The notes: a model not told the origin generated them from the letters alone. A stretch of DNA of 38,066 nucleotides from Actinokineospora auranticolor (GCF_002934265.1 NZ_PTIX01000040.1:1-38066); one strand, 5' to 3'. Shown: positions 17,601 to 24,990, numbered from the stretch's first letter. Numbers and translations: made by a program.

Positions 17601-17878
17601 CGTTCGCGCTGCAGCCAGGTGAGGGCGGTGCGCAGGCTCTCGTTGACCGCGACGAGCTTGTCGACGCGCTCGTAGGACTCGGCGCGCTGGACCTGGCCAC
17701 TGATCCTCAGCACGCCGAGGACGACCGCGAAGGCGACCGGGACGAGGATGACGGCGGCGAGCTTGACCGGGATGTTCCAGTCGCGCCAGCGGGTGACGCC
17801 GGACCACCGCGAGGCGTCGCCGGCTTCCCCACCGGCGGCGACCCGGTGCGACCGGGGCTGGGGCGGGCTCTGGCTCAC
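14681..17878 (-). CDS. cvnA: conservon sensor with NIT, HAMP and histidine-kinase-like ATPase domains (CvnA-like)
   Basis: This is a 1065-aa membrane sensor. Layout: TM1 about 38-57, an extracellular nitrate/nitrite-sensing (NIT-type) helical domain about 60-330, TM2 about 343-365, a HAMP-like linker, a helical pair with FQLDHLATRMRRNNENL (about 483-499), and an ATPase domain about 545-655 with ELLDNATAFSAP and DRGIGMS. The LDH segment resembles an H-box, but autophosphorylation is not established for this family. After residue 680 the tail is disordered: an Asn-Gly-His-Thr repeat, acidic/proline stretches, then two copies of an 80-residue module (868-947 and 971-1049), each holding W-F-A-A-D, GLPRRTPR and LR-RL-QRGI. 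GTG start with GGAGG eight bases upstream. First gene of the conservon. Confidence 0.95.
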   Translation of the reverse strand: MSQSPPQPRSHRVAAGGEAGDASRWSGVTRWRDWNIPVKLAAVILVPVAFAVVLGVLRISGQVQRAESYERVDKLVAVNESLRTALTWLQRERTKAAVALTAGGADVGTQLAGEQQAADYAHEELLRAIGRASFDSDVTRTRYHDVTSAFDSLTALRKPVYAGSVDSGTALAGYTKVIRTLLDFDRATTGEVADPGLAGTAAALHDLEAAKEEVYYQQGLVAIGIARGGLNAADLDSLRASQSRLDERLSDFRAIATGPQRARYDELHDAAPVRTRIELLRLAVGDGTDGSASVNAPLPITSVDWNTASEAVSERITNVSAMLGTEIKQRSAALQDDASDAAGLASVVLILALVAAAAVMFVIARQLLRSLSVLRRGALEVATSRLPAAVARIRDGADAGAEPVVEPVAVLPDDEVGQVARAFDAVHAQALKLATEQAGLRANYSNVFVNLSRRSQGLVQRQLQLLERLERDEEDADQLATLFQLDHLATRMRRNNENLMVLSGSDPVRRASQPAPLADLLRAAVSEIEQYQRVVIQPPPAVLVVGYAIGDLVRLTAELLDNATAFSAPATQVTISSHLGESGSVRIEVVDRGIGMSDTELADANARLADSGTVDASVSRRMGLFVVGRLAARLGVQVRLRAGRQSGLRATVAVPSELVTGNVVELPSTPPESREPHDAGTNGNGHNGTNGVNGTNGAHTNGHTNGHNGHNGNGWANGHGLARRLANRATTEPTWVPGGDGAELPSTLPQPRDPGTDGDTPPLPRRAPRGAATKEPIPPAPAEQTQALFTPITDEPDFEGFANTADDSGWWDTTLVHQVPQAEPAPAPSPESLRETTPIFDEMVSAWFRAVTDDPNSTAEDARRVPDWEFAADQGFHTAQAVTAAEPEDFTNSGLPRRTPRRNLVPGQVEPRGRRAAAAPPPAPAARDADDLRARLSNYQRGIHRARGAHHAGPAHGEPDRNGLDLRGARWRFAADAGWQAAEAVSQAGGHQRPDDGGLPRRTPRERLLPGSVAGAGPNPPTRPAPVERDADALRSRLGSLQRGIGRGRDSLSRRGPEAGGEPDA
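14732..15277 (-). repeat. two-copy protein module in the CvnA tail
   Basis: Codons for residues 868-947 (15277-15038) and 971-1049 (14968-14732) encode two related modules. Shared blocks in order are WEFAADQGF/WRFAADAGW, a T/S-A-AV segment, GLPRRTPR, L-PG-V, RDADDLRARL/RDADALRSRL and YQRGI/LQRGI. A shorter third piece, PLPRRAPR, occurs near residue 763. The repeat is an intragenic duplication rather than a separate element. Confidence 0.8.
15719..15838 (-). repeat. low-complexity Asn-Gly-His-Thr codon repeat in cvnA
   Basis: Codons 681-720 of cvnA encode forty residues made almost only of N, G, H and T (for example NGHTNGHNGHNGNG). On the plus strand the DNA reads as reiterated CCGTTG-type units. 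Such tracts are prone to length change by slippage, and the encoded linker would be flexible and polar. Confidence 0.85.
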
Positions 17879-18005
17879 GCGGGCGCCTCCGCGACGGTCT
17901 CGGACCTCGCGGGCCGCCGCAACGCCGGGGGCCGTCGGAATAACTGCCTCACCGAGCCGCTCTCCTTTCCGTCCTGCAACGGTCGGACACCTCGCGGGAA
18001 AACGC

Positions 18006-18030
18006 GAACCGGTCTTGATGAAGACGGTTC
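18006..18030. other. inverted repeat (bulged hairpin)
   Basis: GAACCG and TCTT face AAGA and CGGTTC around a three-base loop, with one bulged G. It lies 128-152 nt upstream of the cvnA start codon and could be an operator or leader hairpin. Confidence 0.5.
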
Positions 18031-18045
18031 GGTTTATTCACCCAC

Positions 18046-18072
18046 CGCCGATGTCCCTTTCGGACATCGGCG
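18046..18072. other. perfect 11-bp hairpin
   Basis: CGCCGATGTCC and GGACATCGGCG are fully complementary with a five-base loop CTTTC. No T-tract follows on either strand, so an operator or cvnA-leader element is more likely than a terminator. It is 16 nt from the neighbouring bulged repeat. Confidence 0.65.
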
Positions 18073-18771
18073 CCCACGGCGGAAACTTGAGGACAGATCG
18101 TACCCCGATCCGGCGATCATGAACCCATTCCCGGCAGTGCCGCGCTGACCTGGGAAAACGTGATCAACTGGCGAGCAGGCGCGGCGGTCGGGGCCGCCCC
18201 CGGCGGATCATGATCGAATTTCGGTCACGCTTCGCAGGGAAATCTCCGCCTTGATCGCTCGATCGGGTCATTCCCGGTTCGCGCTCGGGCACGCTCCGAT
18301 CGAGACCGCCGCCACCTGCGCAAACGCTACGCGGTCCGAGATGGATCGTTGACTTAAGATGCTGACCGGCGACACTCCGGGACACGCCGAGACACCCGGA
18401 TTCACCACTAGGTGTGAAAATCGCAAGACCGGGCAGTCGTGGTCCGATCGGTATCGTAGGGTAACCCACGCGCGGAATCGCCGATCGGTCATCGGCGGCG
18501 CGGAAACCAGCGACACGCACCGGCACAATCCGGGGAGTCACCGACAGGCACGCCCACCGGTTTGTTCGCACGCGTATTCCCGCGCGCGCGTGTCCATTGC
18601 GCGCGACGACCGCAGCGCGAGTCGGTGACGGTCGCACGCCTTTTGTCGGCGGTTATTCGCCCGCGCGCCGCCCCGCATTCCCCGTGATCCACCGACGGAT
18701 TCACCGGCCGGGGCGTCCCGCGCCGTCCCCACCCCGCACGGCCCCACCCCAGGAGAGCTCGGAGGAACCGC

Positions 18772-19176
18772 ATGACCCAGGTCGTCCCGCGCCGGGCCGC
18801 GACCCGAACGCGTCCGCAGTCGGCCACCTTCGGCGGCATCGACGACCCGTCCGGCGCCCCCGCGCCGGACGGCCCGGACTTCGCCGCCATCCACGACAGC
18901 CCCGAGTTCACCGCGCTGCGCAGGCGGTTCCGCCGGTTCGTCTTCCCGATGACCGGGCTGTTCCTGCTCTGGTACCTGGCCTACGTGCTGCTCGCCGCCT
19001 ACGCCGCGGACCTGATGAGCACCCGGCTGGTCGGCTCGGTCAACCTGGGGCTGGTGCTCGGCCTGCTCCAGTTCGCCTCCACCATCACCATCACCGCGCT
19101 GTACGTGCGGTGGGCGCGCAAGCGCGTGGACCCCGGGGTCGCCGAGATCCGCGAGTCGGCGGGGGCGGGCCGATGA
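18772..19176 (+). CDS. DUF485 membrane protein
   Basis: This 134-aa protein has a disordered N-terminus, then the DUF485 core: DSPEFTALRRRFRRFVFPMTGLFLLWYLAYVLLAAYA with two membrane helices and the ending ALYVRWARKRVDP. DUF485 proteins are habitually encoded just before acetate/carboxylate:cation symporters and are thought to be their small partner subunit. ATG start with GGAGGA six bases before it; the stop overlaps the symporter start as ATGA, so the two are translationally coupled. Confidence 0.93.
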   Translation: MTQVVPRRAATRTRPQSATFGGIDDPSGAPAPDGPDFAAIHDSPEFTALRRRFRRFVFPMTGLFLLWYLAYVLLAAYAADLMSTRLVGSVNLGLVLGLLQFASTITITALYVRWARKRVDPGVAEIRESAGAGR

Positions 19177-20786
19177 CCGCGCCGACCGCGCTCGACGTGC
19201 TGGCCGACCCGGCCCGCGGCCAGGCGGGCGACCCGGTGCTCAACTCGGTCGTCTTCGGCGTCTTCGTGCTGATCACGCTCTACGTCGTCTACCGGGTCAG
19301 CTCCCGCAACAGCAGCACCGCCGACTACTACGCGGCGGGCGGCGGGTTCACCGGCGTGCAGAACGGCATCGCGCTCTCCGGCGACTTCCTGTCCGCGGCG
19401 TCGTTCCTGGGCATCGCGGGCGCCATCGCGATCCACGGCTACGACGGGTTCCTCTACTCCATCGGCTTCCTGGTGGCCTGGCTGGTCAACCTGCTGCTGA
19501 TCGCCGAGCTGGTGCGCAACACCGGCCGGTTCACCATGGGCGACGTGCTGGCCTTCCGGATGCGGCAGCGCCCGGTGCGCGCCGCCGCGGCCACCTCGAC
19601 GCTGGTGATCTCGCTGTTCTACATGCTGGCCCAGATGGCGGGCGCGGGCGCGGTGGTGGCGCTGCTGCTCGACGTGCACACCAAGGGCGGTCAGGCGGTG
19701 GTGATCGCCGTGGTGGGCCTGGTGATGATCTTCTACGTGCTGGTCGGCGGCATGAAGGGCACCACCTGGGTGCAGATGATCAAGGCCGTGGTGCTGCTGC
19801 TGTGCGTGGTGCTGATGACGGTGTTCCTGCTGGGCAAGTTCGGCTTCAGCTTCAGCGCGCTGCTGGACCAGGCCGCGGCCAACAACACCAAGGGCGAGAA
19901 GATCCTCGACCCGGGCGTGCAGTACGGGCGCACGCCGATCACGACGCTGGACTTCATCTCGCTGTCGCTGGCGCTGATCCTGGGTGCCGCGGGCCTGCCG
20001 CACGTGCTGATGCGCTTCTACACGGTCCCGGACGCCCGGCAGGCCCGCCGGTCGGTGGTGTGGGCGGTGGGCACCATGAGCGTGTTCTACGTCGCCACGC
20101 TGGTCATCGGCTACGGCGCGTCGGCGCTGGTCGGTTCGGAGCGGATCCTGGACTCCACGGGCAAGGAGAACTCGGCCGCGCCGCTGCTGGCCTTCGAGAT
20201 CGGCGGCACGGTGCTGATGGGTGTGGTGGCCGCGGTGGCGTTCGCCACGATCCTGGCCGTGGTGGCGGGTCTGACGATCACCGCGTCGGCGTCGTTCGCG
20301 CACGACGTGTACGCCAACATCCTGCGCAAGGGCAAGGCGGACACCGCGCGCGAGGTGCGGGTGGCGCGGCTGACCGCGGTGGTGGTCGGGTTGTTGGCCA
20401 TCGCGGGCGGGATCATGGCCAACGGCCAGAACGTGGCGTTCCTGGTGGCGCTGGCGTTCGCGTTCGCCGCGTCGGCGAACCTGTCGACGCTGCTGTACTC
20501 GCTGTTCTGGCGGCGGTTCAACACCAGCGGCACGCTGTGGGGCATGTACGGCGGTCTGGGTTCCTGCCTGCTGCTGGTGTTCTTCTCGCCGGTGGTGTCG
20601 GGCGCGCCGACGTCGATCGTGTCCGGTGTGGACTTCCACCTGTTCCCGCTGTCGAACCCGGGGATCATCTCGATCCCGGTGTCGTTCGTGTGCGGCTACC
20701 TGGGCACGGTGCTGAGCCGGGAGCAGGCCGACCCGGCGATGGCCAAGGAGATGGCGGTCCGGTCGTTGACCGGTATCGGCCGGTAG
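19173..20786 (+). CDS. solute:sodium symporter family (ActP/MctC-like carboxylate symporter)
   Basis: This is a secondary transporter that probably takes up acetate or another short monocarboxylate with a cation. The 537-aa product has about 13 hydrophobic segments. SSS-family marks include YYAAGGGFTGVQNGIALSGDFLSAASFLGIAG, GFLVAWLVNLLLIAELVRNTGRFTMGD, and GLPHVLMRFYTVPDARQARRSV in the middle, where ActP-type proteins have the same segment. The ATG overlaps the DUF485 stop, excluding the longer upstream frame. The pairing with DUF485 supports a carboxylate rather than a proline or sugar substrate; the exact solute is not readable. Confidence 0.92.
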   Translation: MTAPTALDVLADPARGQAGDPVLNSVVFGVFVLITLYVVYRVSSRNSSTADYYAAGGGFTGVQNGIALSGDFLSAASFLGIAGAIAIHGYDGFLYSIGFLVAWLVNLLLIAELVRNTGRFTMGDVLAFRMRQRPVRAAAATSTLVISLFYMLAQMAGAGAVVALLLDVHTKGGQAVVIAVVGLVMIFYVLVGGMKGTTWVQMIKAVVLLLCVVLMTVFLLGKFGFSFSALLDQAAANNTKGEKILDPGVQYGRTPITTLDFISLSLALILGAAGLPHVLMRFYTVPDARQARRSVVWAVGTMSVFYVATLVIGYGASALVGSERILDSTGKENSAAPLLAFEIGGTVLMGVVAAVAFATILAVVAGLTITASASFAHDVYANILRKGKADTAREVRVARLTAVVVGLLAIAGGIMANGQNVAFLVALAFAFAASANLSTLLYSLFWRRFNTSGTLWGMYGGLGSCLLLVFFSPVVSGAPTSIVSGVDFHLFPLSNPGIISIPVSFVCGYLGTVLSREQADPAMAKEMAVRSLTGIGR

Positions 20787-20787
20787 G

Positions 20788-22059
20788 TCACCGCAGTTCG
20801 AGCACGCGGCGCCGCAGCAGCGGCAGCACGCAGAGCACGAGGAGCGCGGGGACGGCGGTGCAGCCCAGCACGATCGCCGTCTTCGCGCTCTCGGGCTGGG
20901 TGGCGACGCCGCCGGACACGTAGCCGCCCAGGGACAGCGCCAGCCCGAACAGGCCGGGTCCCAGCGCCAGCCCGAGGGTCTCCCCCGCGGTCCAGACGCC
21001 CGAGAACAGCCCGGCGCGGGTCTCCCCGGTGCGGCGCTGCTCGGCGGAGATCACGTCGGGCAGCATCGCCATCGGGAACACCTGAAGGCCCGCGTAGCCG
21101 ACGCCGGTCAGCGCGACCGACGCCATGAACACCGGGAACGGCGGCAGCACGACCCCCACGGCCAGCGCCGCGGCGAACACCACCGTGGCCACCTGGTGGC
21201 CGCGCCGCTTGCCCCAGCGCAGGCCGATCCGCTGCCACACGGGCATCACCAGCAGCGCGGGCCCGACGAAGGCGACGAACACCAGCGGCTGCGCGCCCGG
21301 GTCGTCGAGGGCGACCCGGGCCAGGTAGTCCACACCGGCCAGCAGCGTGCCGATGCCCATGGCCTGCACGACGAAAACCGCGAGCAGCACCCGGAACGGC
21401 TTGGACCGGCGCAGCAGCGCGACGACGTCGGCGAACCGCGCCCCCGCGGGTGTGACGCGCACAACAGGGGCCTTGCGGGTGCCGAAGTAGACGCCGAGCA
21501 CGCCGACCACGATGAGGCCCGCCACAGCGACGCCCATCACCCGGTAGCCGCCGAGGGAGTCGCGGACCAGCGGCGCGCCCGCGCCGGAGACCAGGATGGC
21601 CACCGCGAGCAGCGCGATGCGCCAGGCCAGCAGCCGGGTGCGCTCGTCGTAGTCGTCGGTCAGCTCGGCGGCCATGGCCACGTACGGGACGTGGAAGAAC
21701 GCCGCGGCGGTGGCGCAGCCCAGGAAGAGCACCGCGACCCAGGCGCCGTCGCCGACGGGGTTGCCGAAGACCGGTGGTAGGAACATCAACGCGAAGAGCA
21801 CCGCGAGTGCCAGGCCACCGCGCAGCATGAGCGGCCTGCGCGGACCGAGCCGATGCGTTGCCCGGTCACTGATCCGACCGGCGACGGGGTTGAAAGCGAC
21901 ATCCCAGGCCTTCGGGAGCAGCACGAGCACGCCCGCGACGGCGGCCGGGACGGCCAGGTGGTCGGTGAGGAACGGCAGCAGGAGCAGGCCGGGGACGGTG
22001 CCGAACGCGCCCGTGGCAAGCGATCCGAACGCGTAGCCCACGCGAATCCCAGCAGCCAC
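20788..22059 (-). CDS. MFS transporter, GPH (sugar/cation) type
   Basis: This permease of about 423 aa has 12 predicted membrane segments. GPH-type features are GLLLLPFLTDHLAVP, KAWDVAFNPVAGRISDR with the adjacent RRPLMLRGG loop, FHVPYVAMAAELTDDYDERTRLLAWR in the first half, and a MLPDVISAEQRRTGETRAGLFSGVW segment in the second half. The frame is open far upstream, but no start codon or family-like residues precede the GTG used here, which gives a normal short N-terminus. It is divergent from the decarboxylase/speD/speE operon across about 130 nt. It could move a product or precursor of that pathway, although classical GPH substrates are glycosides; this link is inference. Convergent with the symporter gene (1-nt gap). 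Confidence 0.85.
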   Translation of the reverse strand: MAAGIRVGYAFGSLATGAFGTVPGLLLLPFLTDHLAVPAAVAGVLVLLPKAWDVAFNPVAGRISDRATHRLGPRRPLMLRGGLALAVLFALMFLPPVFGNPVGDGAWVAVLFLGCATAAAFFHVPYVAMAAELTDDYDERTRLLAWRIALLAVAILVSGAGAPLVRDSLGGYRVMGVAVAGLIVVGVLGVYFGTRKAPVVRVTPAGARFADVVALLRRSKPFRVLLAVFVVQAMGIGTLLAGVDYLARVALDDPGAQPLVFVAFVGPALLVMPVWQRIGLRWGKRRGHQVATVVFAAALAVGVVLPPFPVFMASVALTGVGYAGLQVFPMAMLPDVISAEQRRTGETRAGLFSGVWTAGETLGLALGPGLFGLALSLGGYVSGGVATQPESAKTAIVLGCTAVPALLVLCVLPLLRRRVLELR

Positions 22060-22176
22060 AGCGGCCCCATTCCCCCACTCGGAGTGCGCGCGGAGTGCCC
22101 GCTCCGCGCCGGATGGTACGGCTAATGTGATCGAGTCGGTGACGCCCAGGCCACACAGCCGGTCACAGTTCGGTAT

Positions 22177-22182
22177 TACAGT
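22177..22182 (+). promoter_or_regulatory. -10 element for leaderless decarboxylase mRNA
   Basis: TACAGT fits the TANNNT consensus and is followed by exactly seven bases and then GTG, the arrangement of leaderless actinobacterial transcripts. No good -35 is visible. This decides the start chosen for the downstream decarboxylase over two GTG codons farther upstream. Confidence 0.5.
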
Positions 22183-22189
22183 GCACGCC

Positions 22190-23347
22190 GTGCTCGACTC
22201 TGTGGCGTCGCCGGGCCAGTCCACCCGGCTGCGCGCGTTCCTCGATGAACGCGCGCCCGCGACGCCGTGCCTCGTGGTGGACCTCGACGTGGTTCGGACC
22301 AATTACCACGCCATGCGCGCGGCGCTGCCCGAGGCCACGATCTTCTACGCGGTCAAGGCGAATCCGGCACCCGAGGTGGTGGCCGCGCTGGCCGCCGAGG
22401 GTTCCTCGTTCGACGTGGCCAGCACCGGCGAGATCGACCTGTGCCTGGCGCAGGGCGCGGACCCGGAGTCGCTGTCCTACGGCAACCCGATCAAGAAGGC
22501 CGCGGACATCGCCTACGCCTACCGCCGGGGGGTGCGCCGCTACACGTTCGATTCCGACGGTGATCTGGCGAACCTGGCCGAGCACGCGCCGGGGTCGCGG
22601 GTGTGGTGCCGGTTCCTGGTGGACGCGCCGCAGTCGGGCACGCCGTTCGGGAAGAAGTTCGGTTGCGCACCGGAGATGGCGCTGCGGCTGCTGGCGCGGG
22701 CGGCGGACCTCGGGCTCGTGGTCGACGGCGCGTGCTTCCACGTGGGCTCGCAGCACACCGACGCGGCCGCCTGGACCTCCGGTATCGCCGAGGCGGGCCG
22801 GATCGCCCGTGGGCTCGCGGAGGCGGGCGTGGCGACCCGCTCGCTGAACCTGGGCGGCGGCTTCCCCGCCTCGTACCGGGACGCGGCGCCGCCGCTGGCG
22901 GTGCACGCCGAGGCGATCCGGACCGCGGTCGCCGAGCACTTCGACACCGCGCCCGAGCTGGTCGTGGAGCCCGGTCGGGCGATCGTGGCGACCGCCGGGG
23001 TGATCCGCGCCGAGGTGGTGCTGGTCTCGCGCAAGTCCGACCACGACGAGCACCGGTGGGTCTACCTCGACATCGGCCGCTACTCGGGGCTGGCCGAGAC
23101 GGAGAACGAGTACATCGCCTACCGGCTGCGCACCGCGCACCCCCCGACACCGGACGGCCCGGTGATCATCGCGGGGCCCACGTGCGACGGCGATGATGTG
23201 ATCTACCAGAACACCCCGTATCGTCTTCCGACGGCGCTGCGGGCAGGCGACCACGTCGACATCCTCGACGCGGGCGCGTACACCGCGAGCTACTCCTCGG
23301 TGTCGTTCAACGGTTTTCCACCACTCCCGACGTTGTTCGTCGGCTGA
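22190..23347 (+). CDS. type III PLP-dependent decarboxylase (ornithine/lysine/DAP type)
   Basis: This fold-type III PLP enzyme decarboxylates a basic amino acid. The 385-aa product has the PLP-lysine motif FYAVKANPAPEVV (Lys56), FDVASTGEI, HVGSQ, the glycine loop LNLGGGFPASY, EPGRAIVATAGV, and GPTCDGDDVIY near the end, which carries the cysteine typical of ornithine/lysine decarboxylases. It lacks the arginine-decarboxylase N-terminal extension. The GTG start is set by a leaderless-type -10; GTG codons at 22127 and 22181 are alternatives. It is followed 23 nt later by speD and speE, so ornithine to putrescine, or lysine to cadaverine, as the aminopropyl acceptor is the most economical reading. 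Substrate choice is not certain. Confidence 0.88.
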   Translation: MLDSVASPGQSTRLRAFLDERAPATPCLVVDLDVVRTNYHAMRAALPEATIFYAVKANPAPEVVAALAAEGSSFDVASTGEIDLCLAQGADPESLSYGNPIKKAADIAYAYRRGVRRYTFDSDGDLANLAEHAPGSRVWCRFLVDAPQSGTPFGKKFGCAPEMALRLLARAADLGLVVDGACFHVGSQHTDAAAWTSGIAEAGRIARGLAEAGVATRSLNLGGGFPASYRDAAPPLAVHAEAIRTAVAEHFDTAPELVVEPGRAIVATAGVIRAEVVLVSRKSDHDEHRWVYLDIGRYSGLAETENEYIAYRLRTAHPPTPDGPVIIAGPTCDGDDVIYQNTPYRLPTALRAGDHVDILDAGAYTASYSSVSFNGFPPLPTLFVG

Positions 23348-23370
23348 TTCCCTCGCAGGAGGTTAGACAG

Positions 23371-23772
23371 ATGTCGTATGACCGTGCGCCAGAACTGGGC
23401 GTGGGATACTTCGCGGGCCGACACGTGCTCGCCGAGTTCGACGGGATCGATCCGTTGCTGCTCGACGACCTGGGCTTCCTGCGTGACGCGCTGGAGTCCT
23501 CCCTGCGGGACGCGGGGGCCACCATCTGCGACGTGGTGAGCAAGCAGTTCGAGCCGCAGGGCGTCACGGTGCTGGCGCTGCTGTCGGAGTCGCACGCCTC
23601 CATCCACACCTACCCCGAGATCGGATCGATGTTCCTCGACATCTTCACCTGCGGCGAGACCGCGGACCCGGAGTTGGCCGCGCACCTGCTGCGCGACCGC
23701 CTCGGCGCGCTCGACGCCAGGATCAACACCGTCCACAGGGGACACCCGATCCCGTCGGAGACCGCCCGGTGA
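23371..23772 (+). CDS. speD: S-adenosylmethionine decarboxylase proenzyme (prokaryotic type)
   Basis: The enzyme makes decarboxylated AdoMet, the aminopropyl donor for polyamines. The 133-aa proenzyme has the self-cleavage motif SESHASIHTYPE; cleavage between Glu73 and Ser74 should turn Ser74 into the pyruvoyl group. His79 and Cys94 (FTCG) keep the same relative spacing as the Thermotoga enzyme's catalytic His and Cys. The ATG follows AGGAGG. The stop overlaps the next gene as GTGA, coupling it to the aminopropyltransferase. All catalytic residues visible are intact. Confidence 0.95.
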   Translation: MSYDRAPELGVGYFAGRHVLAEFDGIDPLLLDDLGFLRDALESSLRDAGATICDVVSKQFEPQGVTVLALLSESHASIHTYPEIGSMFLDIFTCGETADPELAAHLLRDRLGALDARINTVHRGHPIPSETAR

Positions 23773-24608
23773 TCGTCGAACCGCTTGGCCCGGGCCTCAC
23801 CCGGACGTGGGACATGCCCGAGGTCGTCGTGGACACCCGGACGACGTTCCAGCACCTCGTCATCGGGCGCACCGAGCAGGGCCTGAGCCTGTTCTGCGAC
23901 GACGACCGGCAGAGCACCGAGTTCAGCCAGCTCACCTACCACGAGGCGCTGCTGGTGCCCGCGCTGCTGCTCGCCGAGCGGCTGGAGCGGGTGCTGGTCG
24001 TCGGCTCCAGCGAGGGCGTGGTGTCGCAGATCTCGGTGGCGGCGGGCGCGTCGGTGGTCGACCACGTCGACATCGACCAGGAGGCCGTCGAGCTGTGCGC
24101 TGAGCACCTGCCCTACGGCTACACGCCGGAGGAGTTGGCGCGCGCGGTCGCGCACGACGGCCCGGTGCGGGTGCACTACGCCGACGGTTGGCAGTTCCTG
24201 GCCGACACCACCGAGCGCTACGACGTGGTGCTGGTGGACCTGCCGGACGAGCGGCCCGAGTTCGCCCAGCACAACCGGCTGTACGAGGAGGAGTTCCTCA
24301 CCCGCTGCCGGTCGGTGCTGTCCCCCGGCGGTGTCGTGGTGTGCCAGGCGGGCTGCCAGACGATGTGGCGCAACGAGACGCTGCTGCGGTCGTGGCGGCG
24401 CTTCAACGAGGTGTTCGGCTCGACCGTGTACTACGGCTCGGACGAGCACGAGTGGGCGTTCCTGTTCGGACTCGCGGAGGCGACGCCGGACACGACCGAG
24501 CGGATGATCGCGCGGCTGGCGACGCTCCCGTACCGGCCGGAGACGATCGACGCCGACGCGCTGCGCGGCAACTCGATCCCCCCGTACCGGGTACGGAAGT
24601 CGCTCTAG
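23769..24608 (+). CDS. speE: spermidine synthase-like aminopropyltransferase
   Basis: The product should transfer aminopropyl from decarboxylated AdoMet to a diamine. The 279-aa protein has the order of the family: TTFQHLVI, LSLFCDDDRQSTEFSQLTYHEALLVP (Tyr-His-Glu retained), VLVVGSSEGVVSQI, VDHVDIDQEAVEL, VHYADGWQFL and VLVDLPDERPEF, where Asp-x-x-Asp replaces the usual DSSD gatekeeper. The glycine loop GSSEG differs from the common GGGDG, and the metal/nucleoside acidic residues are conservative changes, so the fold is clear but substrate may not be classical putrescine. The GTG start overlaps the speD stop. Last gene of the operon, followed by a strong terminator. Confidence 0.85.
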   Translation: MIVEPLGPGLTRTWDMPEVVVDTRTTFQHLVIGRTEQGLSLFCDDDRQSTEFSQLTYHEALLVPALLLAERLERVLVVGSSEGVVSQISVAAGASVVDHVDIDQEAVELCAEHLPYGYTPEELARAVAHDGPVRVHYADGWQFLADTTERYDVVLVDLPDERPEFAQHNRLYEEEFLTRCRSVLSPGGVVVCQAGCQTMWRNETLLRSWRRFNEVFGSTVYYGSDEHEWAFLFGLAEATPDTTERMIARLATLPYRPETIDADALRGNSIPPYRVRKSL

Positions 24609-24622
24609 TCGCGGTGTGACGG

Positions 24623-24654
24623 GCGGGCCGGGAGCTTCAGAGCTTCCGGCCCGC
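24623..24654. terminator. bidirectional terminator between speE and DUF3817 gene
   Basis: A 14-bp stem (GCGGGCCGGGAGCT with AGCTTCCGGCCCGC, one G-U pair) has a 4-nt loop TCAG and is followed by TTTC on the plus strand. It begins 14 nt after the speE stop. The stop codon of the convergent DUF3817 gene lies in the loop, so it can end both transcripts. Confidence 0.85.
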
Positions 24655-24990
24655 TTTCACGTCCCGGGTCACCCGGCGCTCCACGAAGAAGGAGACGAAG
24701 GGGATCATGCCGGACACCAGGACCAGCAGCGTCCCCTTGACCGACCAGCGCGCCTTGAGCGCCAGGTCGAACGCGGTGAGCAGGTAGACGACGTAGAGGA
24801 ACCCGTGCGCGGGGCCGACGATCGCCACCGGGGTGGAGTTGTCCGCGGCGTACTTGAGCACCATCGCGACGACCAGCGCCAACAACCCGACGCCGACCAC
24901 GTAGGCCATCACCCGGTAGCGGGCCAGCGCCCCCCGCACCCCCTGCGCGGCGACGGCCTGGGCCGGGTTCTCCTCGTCGGTCATGCTCAT
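24637..24990 (-). CDS. DUF3817 integral membrane protein
   Basis: This 117-aa protein has three hydrophobic segments: YVVGVGLLALVVAMVLKYAA, VAIVGPAHGFLYVVYLLTAFDLA and GTLLVLVSGMIPFVSFFVERRV. The GPAHGFLYVVYLL motif is typical of DUF3817, a small actinobacterial membrane family without an assigned function. ATG start with AGGAG five bases upstream; the start overlaps the upstream small membrane gene (ATGA). The stop is inside the shared terminator. Confidence 0.9.
   Translation of the reverse strand: MSMTDEENPAQAVAAQGVRGALARYRVMAYVVGVGLLALVVAMVLKYAADNSTPVAIVGPAHGFLYVVYLLTAFDLALKARWSVKGTLLVLVSGMIPFVSFFVERRVTRDVKAGRKL

Larger units (their letters stand above)
17879..18771. other. divergent intergenic region of about 890 nt
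   Basis: The region separates cvnA (minus) from the DUF485/symporter pair (plus) and must hold both promoters. I find no convincing gene. Two hairpins lie at 18006-18030 and 18046-18072 on the cvnA side. An imperfect inverted repeat TTCACC/GGTGTGAA lies near 18401-18418, and TTGACT at 18349 could be a -35 element, without a good -10. The 200 nt before the symporter genes are very GC-rich. Its length suggests more regulation than average. Confidence 0.4.

Noticed and set aside
15428..18148. 906-codon plus-strand frame opposite cvnA
   Set aside because: Repetitive G/V/D/A shadow of the cvnA coding strand.
18349..18378. TTGACT as a -35 for the DUF485/symporter transcript
   Set aside because: No acceptable -10 at 16-19 nt; more than 400 nt from the first gene.
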